Assembly: GCA_963682175.1 (NCBI GenBank) | Contig: OY821789.1 | Coordinates: forward strand, 3,348,001 to 3,412,000 | Origin: Triglochin maritima | Lineage: Eukaryota; Streptophyta; Magnoliopsida; Alismatales; Juncaginaceae | Reading direction: 5' to 3' | DNA: 64,000 nt | In this document: positions 47,293 through 64,000 of the stretch, piece by piece | Numbering within the stretch: the stretch's first letter is position 1 | Layout of the letters: each line of letters begins with the position of its first letter | Position numbers and translations under genes: made by a program | The notes under the pieces: generated by a model | What the model was told of the DNA's origin: nothing | The model's database searches: none | Seen by the model: the letters and a program-made list of their open reading frames with translations, nothing else

Positions 47293-48560
47293 GGAATTGT
47301 TAAATGTCGTCCGAATTTTACTAAAATTGTCTATCCTAATTACTTTTTTGTCATTTACATTCCATTTAATACATACTTGATACTTCGTCTCGTTTCTTAA
47401 ACTAGAGTTTTTGTCTAAGTTTTTCTCACTTTACGAGTACCAACACCAAGAAAATGTCTGACGAACCATCTGAATCAGGCGAATTTAAAAATAAATAATA
47501 AATATTTAGGCGGGGTGTCGGGCTCAGATGCCTCCTCCATGACGATGGCGTCTTATCCAGAGTGGTACACAACTCTCGTTTATTGTAGTGTGATACGTGA
47601 GATTGGGGGTGTAAACGAGCGGAGTCGAGCGAAATTTCGAGTCATAAGTATTATATTATTAACAAATTTTTTTAATGAATTGAGCAATAAAATATATATA
47701 TTTTTTGACCATTAAATCTTTTGACCATTAAATATATATCTCACTTGTTTATTGTAGTGTGGTACACAACTCTCGTTTAGAACTAAAAGAGTGGTGAAGT
47801 ACTTTAACCCAACCAACAAAATATCATTCTCTAATGTGGGACTAAACTACATAAATTGATGTGTGATACGTGAGATTAGGAGTGTAAACGAGCGGAGTCG
47901 AGCGAAATTTCGAGTCATAAGTATTATCTTATGTTATTAACAAATACAATTTTTTTAATGAATTGAGCAATAAAAAATTCGAACGAGCTATCGAGCCGAT
48001 CATCAATTTTGTTCGAGTTCGAGCGGCTCATTTACCGAACCAAGTTTAAAGATTTTTTGGTTTTTCATCAAGATCCTTCATTTTCAAGTTAAATTAGAGT
48101 CGAGCATTTTTCGAGTCGAGTTCGAGTCGAGCTATCGAGCCGAGCCAAAGTTGACAGTCATACATGAGATTATGCGAAAATTGGCCACCTTCTTGATCAA
48201 TTATCCTTAGTCCTACATTGGAGAATGATCATTTTTCCTTAATTACAAAAAAACTCACTATAATTCACTTCGTCACTACCGAAATTTTGCAACGGGACCT
48301 GAAATAATTTGGGATAACACACCGTATAATTTTAAATTCTTTTTTGAAGGGTTGTCTGAGCGAGACGTCCTACCCAAATTTATTTTTTTATTTTTAAATT
48401 CGCCTGATTCATATGGTTCATCAAACATTTCCTTGGTGTTAGTACTTGTAAAATGAGGAAAATTTAGACAAAAACTTTAGTTGAAGAGACAGAGCGGAAT
48501 GAATAAATATTAAATGTAATGTAAATGACAAAAAAGTAATTAAGACATTTAATAGTCCAT
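47293..48560. mobile_element. Mutator-like element A with TIRs of about 190 bp
   Basis: The ends form a long imperfect inverted repeat sharing TTAATTACTTTTTTGTCATT, TTTTTGTCTAA, the 'caacaccaag' phrase followed by AAATGT, and GAATCAGGCGAATTTAAA. Flanks TAGAAGAAG and TAGAAGAAT match at eight of nine bases, as expected for MULE target duplications. The interior holds a nested hAT MITE and an incomplete duplicate of it. No transposase is seen. Confidence 0.75.
47879..48164. mobile_element. hAT-type MITE nested in Mutator-like element A
   Basis: TGAGATTA flanks both sides (47871-47878 and 48165-48172). The left end GGAGTGTAAACGAGC and GAGCC/TCGAG-rich subterminal sequences are typical of 'GGGTGTAAACGAGC' hAT MITEs. 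A truncated copy of its left part with the same flank lies at about 47604-47700. Confidence 0.75.
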
Positions 48561-49235
48561 TAGAAGAATCATATACAAACGATAATACAGGGAGAATAAG
48601 CGAAAATATTTTAAAATAATATACATTTTGAAAATAAAGTCCATAAAAAAGCTAAGGGATTTCATTGATTAAGACAATATTTTTTGTTATACATATTACG
48701 CAATATGTGTATAAAGTATACATCACTCTATTTTGAGTAAATAATCGAAATAAAACTAAAGATACAATCCAAAGATTATTAATAACATTAATTTGCCTAA
48801 ACTGAAATTTATGACAAGGTCATAAACCCTGAAGTATAACAAAACAATGTGGCAAAAATAAGCTTTCATAGGCTAATTAGTATATAATAAGGCTTGAAAC
48901 TGTACTCATCGAGAATTGTTAATTAATTTACAAGGTTAACTTGGCTCATACACAAGGCTTGGAAGAAGAAAATCCATACATTGATAATTAATGAATAGAT
49001 TACCATTGCAAAATTTGACCAGAAAATATGCACCACAAAAAACTAGTCTTATCTTCTTAATGTAGGCTATAAATAATGCTTGACAAAATTCTGAAAGATT
49101 GTGCTTGTGAGGCAGCTCCACATGATGATCTACTTGCTTCGAATTAACTTTAGAGGGTGGTTCTGAATGATTGGCAGTTGTATATAATGATTTACTCTCC
49201 GAATGTTAAGGCTAAGAGCTTTGGAAATGTAGTTA
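48561..49235. other. Intergenic, includes 3' flank of the UGNT1-like gene
   Basis: AT-rich. The part next to 49236 should hold the transporter's 3' UTR. No other gene was seen. Confidence 0.45.
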
Positions 49236-52200
49236 CTACTTCCCTTTGATTTTACAGTATGCATATAAACCTGAGCCAGCAAAGCCAAGTCCTTGACCGA
49301 TGACGTTTAACTGTAAAGAAAAGATAACAAACTTTTTATGTTACGAAAGAAGGGATAAATATGGAGTCATGTTTCTCACTAACCAAGTCGAAAGGGAGTC
49401 CCCCGAATACTATCCAGCCAAACCCGACAGTGAAGATATCCTAAAGTAGCAAAACATTGGAATTCAAGAAATCACAAGTCAACACTGCATGAAGAAAGTA
49501 AATGGTAGGAGCAATTGTCAACAGATAGGTGTAGGCAATACCTTCAGATTTCCACACATCGTCTGCGTGACTGCCGAATTCAAAGTTGTGTTTAGGAATA
49601 TGCAATAATTTAGTAGAAATGCCATTGCACACGAAAGGAACATCACTGCCTGTACGAAATTGAAAATGGAAGACGTTAATCAGTTCATCTTCTCACTGCC
49701 AGGTTCAGGGTAAACAATAAGTATATTGCTTTCTTTGCAACTATCGGCAACAAAACTGAAAAGCTACAAAGGAGTTGAGTTTAGTTGATACCATAAAGCC
49801 AGGAGTATACAGATATGGAAAGCTCAGGGTCTTCTCCAAGTCACCCTGGACATATGTCCAAAACAACAAAACAGGTCCACATATCATTCCTGCGACAAGA
49901 GCAATAACCATATTTCATAACATAATTGTTGTCATAATTGTTCTAAAGTGTAAAATATAGGAGGTGCCACGACAAGTTAGCAATTAGATGGTTATAGTCT
50001 TATAGATCAAGGTGATCCTACCATTGCACCACATTAAACCAAAGCTATTGAGACCACTGGACATCCCTAAAACAGCAAAGAAGATAAAGACATGAGGCCA
50101 CAACAATGAAGAAAAAAACTGCCAAAGAAGCGGAATAGCATTTAAATTGCACATAAAGCTATCTGAAAGAAGAAGAAGAAGAAAAAGTCTTACCAATGCG
50201 AGCTATTGTTGCAAGGTATATTGCAGTGGCAACATTTGCTATCAAAACAATGGCATAACCATAGGAATCATATGATAAATCCCGAGCACCAGCAACAAAT
50301 GCTCCAACCACAATCAACGCCACACTAAAGAAGCCTTTGATTGTCATTTTTGAATATATGCTCAGAAAAAAGATGACAGAATTGCAAAAGAACTTGAAAA
50401 GATATTCTAAATTCTTAAAAAGAAAGAGTAGTAACTGGAAGCAGATCATATTAAGGCATGAACATCAGCTAAGGCTGATGGTTACCTTCCCATAACACGA
50501 GACGTATATATCTGCCCAACTAGAAGATATTCCACTATCATTGTAAATACCACAGTAGTCCGTCTAAGGGTAGTGTACATTGGAACATTAACTCCACGAA
50601 CGGACTCCATTGAGGCAAGCTTTGCGAGAGAGAGAATTTTATTACTAACAACTCAAATAGCCATTTGCAAACTTAAGTTCATATAAACAAAAACAGAAGA
50701 ATACCATATATAGTAGATATGTGAAAGAAAGGGGGACTGTCTCGAGCAATGTCCCAAGTGGTACAAGACCTTTGGAGAAGCCATCTGATGTATTCCATGT
50801 CTCCATAGTTGAGAAAGAAATGATCTCAAAACGCCTCAGTGCGAAGAGTACTGAAGAAGAGCAAATCATCTACCATAGAAAGGTTCAAAAAAATTAAAAT
50901 CACTAACGTCAACTATCATAAAGTTGGTAAAGCATTCTGAATTTGCAAAATTGGGGAAATACTATCTTAGTTATTGTATAGAAATGTGCACCAGACTTTT
51001 TCCCATATAAGTGCAAGTAGTTACAAATTAGAATATAAAACTTAATTAAGTTACTGGCTAACAATTTGAAATTCATGAAAAAGAACCTTTCCACATAATC
51101 CAGACAGAATAAAGCAATATTCTCAAAATAGTTCGAAGTCATACAAGTTTGGACAATTATAAGTGAAGCTGGACCAGGGAAGAAAGAAAATTCACGTCTT
51201 CTACACAAATCAATCCTTTCGGCTAACATGTGGGTGTCATGAAATTATTTCAAATACATATTATTGGAAAATAAATAGTAAAGGTCTAAGCACAGAACAT
51301 GCATTTTTGAGAAGTTTACTACAATTGAAGATTACATAAGGGAAGGAGAGTACCTGGAATAAAGTAATGACATTAGCACATGGGAAATTATATGAAGAAA
51401 GAGCAGCTTTGTTAAACATCACCAAAAGAACTGCAGAAATGGGAGAGCCACAACTTAGACAAGAAGACACCAATTAGATGTTACCTGCAAAGAACTATAT
51501 ACTTACATCCAATTAACCTGGTATGTACGTTCATATCTAATCAATCCGGTATATACATTTATATCCAATTAACCTGGCATGTACGTTCATATCTAATCAA
51601 TCCGGTATATACATTTATATCCAATTAACCTGGCATGTATGTTTCTAACTAATGAATTCACCTTTAAGTAAATCAGAGTGGTTCTGATTGAATATTGTAA
51701 TTTATAAAATGAATGGATACATTTAAATTGCACAACCATTAATGAAAGTAAGCAAAGAAGAAAAGTTGATCAAAAGATTCAGAACACAGTACGTCAGTAA
51801 CTCACTACACACTTGTTGGTTTTTACTTGGTGATCCTAATAACGATACAGGTCATTTTCTTTTGACTTGTCAAAAACATGGTGAACAATATAATTACACC
51901 ATATTGCTAATTAACCACCACTCCCTAGTCCCTAGTGGGATCTTAAATAAACACACCAATCACATTGTATTTTCTTTGAAGCTACTACTCCCTGGTGGGA
52001 TCCTTAAAAGGTTTGTTGCGTGTTAACATCAAATATTTAATTGGAAAAGCAAACTAGATGAGCCATGACGTGAAGATCATTGTGTGTTTACCGCATCATG
52101 TGTGACAGGTCCATTGATCACAGCAAACTAATGATAGGAGCCAGTATGGCAGTACAACACAATCCAAGTTACTTCTATTTTTCATTGCATTATATTTCTT

Positions 52201-53121
52201 ATACCTAATATGCACTAGAATTTTTACCTATGGGTCACTAGAATATTTACCTTTGGATCACTTAGACTTCCTCTAGTGACTAGCATTTACCAACAAGTTG
52301 ATGTTTCAAGCATTCATGACAGTGGAAAGAGGTCATTTGTCGTTGCCAGAAGCATACAGTGCAGCACAAACAGTCTCCACCGATTACCCTTATATCTATG
52401 TATGGACCATATTAGGTAGAAGTGAGAATCACAATTGCCGCTATAAAAGATCCATAAAGAAAGTGATCTTAGAAAGCAAATCATAAATGCACTAGTCAAG
52501 GATATCGTGACCGTGAGCTTCCTATACATTATAAAGCATGGTTCCATTATCAAATTGAACAATACACGTGAAGCTCCTAATTACACCCATATATTATTCT
52601 CTTCCGTGGATCAAAAGAATTTTAGATGGGAGCTGCTCCTTTAAGTAAAATTGATCTGCAATAAACCGTTTGGGGCTAATGGATTTGAAATATCCTTGAA
52701 GACTAAAATTCATATAATAGGGAACCTCTGATTCTCAACATGGCAGAAGCCCATACGGCCATGAAGTAAGAAAACACACTGATACTGCAAAGAGTAAAAT
52801 CCAATAATCTTCAAACCAGAACACCAATCATAAAATTAAAGACCATCAACAACCGATATCAAGTCAAACGAAAGATATACACGGAAAGTCTTATCATGAT
52901 AGAGTGGGATTCAGTGAACATAAAAGTATGACAAACGCACCATTAAACAAGTAAAATGAAGCAATTGTTTGTATAAGTAGAATTCCAAAACCTGCACAAG
53001 TCATGTAAGAAACAGCAGCAATTGCGCCCATCTTCGTCATTGCCGATCCCTTGAACAAGCTCTCATCACCGTTCCTAACAGGATCCGCCACTGGCAGCAT
53101 CGTCCCGGCCTTCTTCGCCAT
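49236..53121 (-). CDS. UGNT1: UDP-N-acetylglucosamine transporter-like membrane protein (339 aa)
   Basis: Ten coding exons join in frame: 53121-52992, 51430-51354, 50869-50705, 50619-50486, 50324-50194, 50066-50022, 49889-49792, 49649-49542, 49440-49384, 49310-49236. The start is the first ATG of the spliced transcript, in good context (ATGGCG). The product belongs to the nucleotide-sugar/triose-phosphate transporter family and is closest to plant UGNT1: VLLVMFNKAALSSYNFPC, GVNVPMYTTLRRTTVVFTM, GAFVAGARDLSYD, GLNSFGLMWCNG, NYCIFLNTTLNSAVTQTMC, FGGLPFDLLNVIGQGLGF. Family members have about ten membrane helices, sit in Golgi or ER membranes and exchange nucleotide sugars. UGNT1 moves UDP-GlcNAc for N-glycan and glycolipid synthesis. 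No frameshift or stop was found, and the length fits the family. Confidence 0.9.
51507..51655. repeat. 56-bp tandem repeat (about 2.7 copies) in transporter intron 1
   Basis: Units begin ATCCAATTAACCTGG at 51507, 51563 and 51619, exactly 56 bp apart, and contain ATCTAATCAATCCGGTATAT. The third is incomplete. It lies in the intron between the first two coding exons. Confidence 0.9.
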
Positions 53122-53327
53122 GAAACCCAGCGACAAACCACTAAAATGGGCACACAATTGGATTAAAAGGACGCCAAACGAATTTGGATATGATCAAAAT
53201 CTCAACTTTGGGTTGAAAACTGGTCGTGAGGATCAGAAAGCAAACACGGGTAAAGTGGTCAATAAATGGATCAAAAGGTTGATGTTTTTCCACCGGAAAA
53301 GGAAGAAAGAAAAAAAAATCACCTTTC

Positions 53328-53520
53328 TTCCCACCAATCTCTGCCCCCCGTGGATGGGTGGATTTGGATGTGGAGGGAGTGGGAGAGGAAGTGGAACTCT
53401 CTGTTCTTCCACTAGAATTTGAGATTGTGAGAGGGAAAAGGTGTGGGCTTTTGGCAGAGATGAACCTGTAATCCTGCCAAAACAAGCAACTAATCGCCTG
53501 GAACGTTTCAAATTTTCCGA
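53328..53520 (-). other. 5' UTR exon of the UGNT1-like gene (inferred)
   Basis: A CT-rich leader on the - strand lacks any ATG and ends in a donor, AAAG followed by GTGATT. The next exon begins after TTTTAG near 53140, just above the start codon. No open frame of this exon joins the coding frame, so it is taken as untranslated. Confidence 0.5.
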
Positions 53521-53521
53521 A

Positions 53522-53930
53522 ATTGGTTTGATTTAATGCATCTTGCTATTTTAATGGATATAAATGTGTAGATTCTCAGAATAAACGGTCTTATCGTGAT
53601 TGTGCTTGAACAAGTGGAAAAAAAATGCCAGATTAAGAAGAAGTGAAAACATTTGTACCTTTATTATGCATGTGTTTGCTGGTGGAACAAGTGATATGTG
53701 TTATCTTTTCTTCTTATATGCTTCCTAACTAGAGGGAAACACAAACATTGCACGGTGTGGTTTTATAATATGTGATACTTTAGTTTTGAAAGTTCTCAAA
53801 CAATGACTATAGAATTGGTATATCTCAAACAATGATAATAAAATTGATATATTTCACACAATAATTCAATAATATAATGATCAATATCAATGTAAAGTAA
53901 TCTTACTTAAATTACTAAAATATATGTACA
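53522..53930. other. Intergenic, upstream of the UGNT1-like gene
   Basis: AT-rich sequence that should contain the transporter's promoter. No TATA box or other element could be assigned with confidence. Confidence 0.35.
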
Positions 53931-53939
53931 TAATTTTAT

Positions 53940-55215
53940 TGAACTGTTCGTCGCCGTAAAACTACTTAAATCGTCCGTACAGATTACTATTTTGCTCTTC
54001 TACCATTTCTACTTATATCTCTTCATTTTACTTTTCTAACACCACTTTCTCTTCATATTACTCTTCTATTCACCAGATACAATGTCTCGAATGTCAAGAA
54101 AAGAACTAGCAGACGCCCCGGATTACTCAAATCTAGTAATTTCCCTTGTTTATTTTAAATAATTTTTTTTGGGTGGGACGTCTCTCGCGGATGCCCGAAC
54201 ATAGGGCAAGGCGTCTGCGGGAGCCCCTCCCACGTAGGGGAGGCAGCTCCGGCAGACGCCTCCCTCAACGTTGGGGCGTCTCCCGCAGATGTCCTATTTT
54301 TTTTTAAATTTATTTAAATTGTGATAAATTTAAAATAAATTGAATATTATGTTAATAATGAATTAAATTAGTTTATTAGATCCTTTATTGATTACATGGT
54401 CTTGCTTGTGTCTCTGTCATATCACGAACAATTTGCTTGACCTCATCACTAAGTCTGCTGACCTGTCAGTGACCCTCTGAATAAACTGCAAGTGTGTGGT
54501 TGTGCTGCCCATATGTGCTACTAGAAACAACGATTCATCCATCACGATCCCGTCGCTCCACCACTTTTACCAAAAAACGATAACCGCAACTTTTTTTTGT
54601 ATTCTTTCGCAGTCCAATACTCGTATCACGAGAACTCATTTCACGTCTGCGATCACATCTCAGGTAACAATCCTTCCGGTTATCTGATTTTGGTTTGTAT
54701 GATGATATAACCAAAAAAATTCAGCTATTATTGCAACTTGTTTCGCCAATTTACAAGCTTCTTCGATTGTTGTAAATATTTCTTTACTATCAAAAAGCTT
54801 ACTGTAATCTACTCCATCACCATCGAAATCTTGCAGCGGAACCTGAAAAAAATTAATTTAACAGAAAATTAAAAAAAAACTAAAAAAACGGGCGTAGCCA
54901 GACGCCTTCATGTTAGTGGAGGCACCTCGATAAGATGCCTCCACATTGGTGGAGGCGTCGTATCCAGACGCCTCAACCTAGGTGGATGCATCTTAGCCAG
55001 ACGCCCGAGGGGGGGAAAATTCGCCCCGTTACCTCGCCAGATCCATGTGCTTCGCCAGACATTTTCGTGGTGTTGGTACTAGAAATGTGAGTAAAACGGA
55101 ATCAAACACTTTGTTTAAAGACACGGGACGAAATGAGTATTAATTGATTTGTTAAGGGCAAAAATGTAATTTTTAGGGCGATTTAAGTAGTTTTCCGGCG
55201 ACGAATAGTAACCCC
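53940..55215. mobile_element. Mutator-like element B, related to element A
   Basis: The left end and the reverse-complemented right end share TTCGTCGCCG followed by AAAACTACTTAAATCG. TAATTTTAT and TAATTTTAA (53931-53939 and 55216-55224) match at eight of nine bases. Internal phrases are shared with element A at 47293-48560, notably the 'agtaccaacacca' stretch followed by AAATGTCTGG and the CATCGAAATCTTGCAGCGG region. Two GC-rich blocks (54180-54300 and 54885-55030) repeat GACGCCTC/GGCGTCT motifs. No transposase is seen. Confidence 0.75.
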
Positions 55216-55224
55216 TAATTTTAA

Positions 55225-55630
55225 GGAATCATATTAATGCTTGCACATAAAATTTTCATTGTGAACACTTTCAGAAAGAAAATTCATCTTTTAATACTTT
55301 CTAGTAATTCTAAGGGTTTAATTGAAAAACACTCACAAAATTTCCTCTAACTTGCTCTAAGAACCATATGTATTGGGGAGGGATGTTAAGTTGTCTTTTA
55401 GATGGATAAAAAGGTTGATAATTTAAGTCAAATTTTAATCTATGACAGATTGAAAGATATTTACATAAAACGAGGGTCCATACATAATTACAATGTTCCC
55501 CAAGGGGGTGTAAGTGAAAACCCCAAACGGTGTCCATTTGACCCTTCAACTTTGCTCTGGGTTCGTCAGGTACCGTCCACTAAATCCCAAGCGTCCATCT
55601 GATCAAATCCAACGGTTAAAAGCAAAAGAA
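55225..55630. other. Intergenic, upstream of the dehydrogenase gene
   Basis: Contains the presumed promoter. No obvious TATA box was found. Short open frames on both strands are not supported as genes. Confidence 0.4.
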
Positions 55631-55884
55631 GCCCAGCCGTCGCACTTGGGGACATTCGACAGCGACGAAGTTGAGACTCCCAAATTCAACTCCACTCTTC
55701 ACACCATTTTTACCCAAAAAAAAAAAGACCTCGTCGGAGGATAAGTGCGACGATAGAGCCGATTTCGGTCGCCAATTCTCCCAATTGGACGCCCTTCGGT
55801 GGATTTCGGCGTTTCCTTTCGTGGGTCGCCGTCAAAATCCCGCCTTTCTGATGTTTTCGTACCCAAATCGGGTCTTCCGTTCCG

Positions 55885-56190
55885 GTGAGAAAGGGGAATT
55901 TAGGGTTTTAGGGACGGAGAGGTGTAGGGGGCAGAAGGAGTGATGGATTGGGCACGGACGAGGCGGAGAAATTACTGGGATTTAGCTTTTAGTTTAACTC
56001 CGCCATTTGAGTTTTCGTGTTTTGCGGCGGGAGAAGAAAGGGTGAGGAATTTAGTGGGTGTTGGAGGAAATTGACCTCAGAAGCTAATTTTCTACAATAG
56101 AGATTAAAATTAGAAGTTTTTGTTGGATTGCATTGTTAGAGGAGACTTGTGTAGTTGTATATCGTAATTATGGTGTATTTGTATTTTCAG
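55885..56190 (+). other. 5' UTR intron of the dehydrogenase gene (inferred)
   Basis: A donor (TTCCG followed by GTGAGAAAGG) and an acceptor (TATTTTCAG at 56182-56190) bracket 306 bp upstream of the start codon. Leader introns are common in plant housekeeping genes. Confidence 0.5.
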
Positions 56191-56287
56191 ACTTGTGTAC
56201 CATAGTGTAGTTACAGGGACTACAGGAAGAGTTTAGTTTTTGATTTGAAGAACTGGAAGTAGTCGGTTGAGTGTTGATTTGGACCGA

Positions 56288-63497
<7,210 letters not shown>

Positions 63498-64000
63498 GGA
63501 CGTGATCATTTAAAAGAGCCCGCATTACTTTTGAGGATAGACATTCTTTGAGAGACTTGGCGACGTAGCTTCTTAAAAGGCCTCATCATTTCTACCTGAT
63601 GGTTTTAAACAGCTGAACATTTGTTAAGATGGGCTTGCATCTAATGCCTCTCAGAGTTCACATCCAAGGCTGAGGCACCTCCCTTCATGTTGATCCTGCC
63701 GAAGGCCTTTGTTAATATGTAACTTTTCACGTCAAGGAACTTCGCGATTGGTGGCAATATAACCATGATGAATCATAGTGTAATGACTAATATTTTCAAG
63801 GAGATATATGTGTGCTTGTACAAGTAGTATATTGACTGAGGATATGTTCTGGTATTTGATGTCATTGGTCTTGTATATGAGAATGCACCACCATATACTT
63901 CTAATATCCTGGAAAGTGTTGTAAGTGTATTTACTTCCTGCATGTTAACTATAAATCCTCTGTGGGGAACGTTACTAACATAATTCCATTTTAGTTCCTA
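63498..64000. other. 3' flank of the dehydrogenase gene
   Basis: Downstream sequence that should include the 3' UTR. No further gene begins before the window ends. Confidence 0.5.

Noticed and set aside
53141..53511. Ser/Pro-rich - strand ORFs upstream of the transporter start, considered as an N-terminal extension
   Set aside because: None has an ATG, and no open frame joins the coding frame across the GTGATT donor and TTTTAG acceptor. The first ATG of the spliced message is the one used.

Overview
The window is nuclear DNA from a flowering plant, most likely a eudicot. It is AT-rich, its genes have many GT-AG introns, and four genes can be spliced by eye into intact plant proteins: a proteasome-associated ubiquitin protease (UBP6 type, + strand), a WD40-only TOPLESS-like protein (- strand), a UDP-GlcNAc transporter (UGNT1 type, - strand) and a plant NADP-type glutamate dehydrogenase homologue with an N-terminal Cys/His extension (+ strand). 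No rRNA, tRNA, CRISPR array or bacterial-style operon was seen. Gene identities rest on remembered family sequences. Exon boundaries were read by hand, and every junction in the four gene models keeps frame.

Layout. 1-1.6 kb: a degraded PIF/Harbinger element. 1.8-9.6 kb: two diverged tandem copies of an unidentified - strand gene, both damaged. 9.6-10.5 kb: a Mutator-like element whose interior is a 22-bp minisatellite. 11.5-22.2 kb: UBP6 (18 coding exons, 477 aa), with a 4.6-kb intron holding a hAT-like element split by a probable solo LTR, a 264-bp hAT MITE and SINE-like fragments. 22.2-25.5 kb: repeat-poor to repeat-rich intergenic DNA. 25.5-40.2 kb: one nested structure, a 2.2-kb solo LTR (target duplication CAGTT) interrupted by a 12.5-kb tRNA-Asp-primed Athila-like retrotransposon (target duplication GTGCC) that has three LTRs and two different non-autonomous interiors. 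40.8-43.8 kb: the TOPLESS-like gene. 44.4-47.1 kb: a CACTA terminus and a 2-kb fold-back element. 47.3-48.6 kb: a Mutator-like element. 49.2-53.5 kb: UGNT1-like gene. 53.9-55.2 kb: a second Mutator-like element related to the first. 55.6-63.5 kb: the glutamate dehydrogenase homologue, carrying a hAT MITE in intron 9.

The four host genes are not an operon and show no shared pathway; they are neighbours separated by transposons. The most interesting items are the short TOPLESS-like gene with its own promoter and no LisH/CTLH region, the three-LTR retrotransposon with a Gag-remnant fusion ORF, the long fold-back element with nested perfect hairpins, the clusters of the palindrome CGGTCGACCG, and the loss of two conserved lysines in the dehydrogenase homologue.
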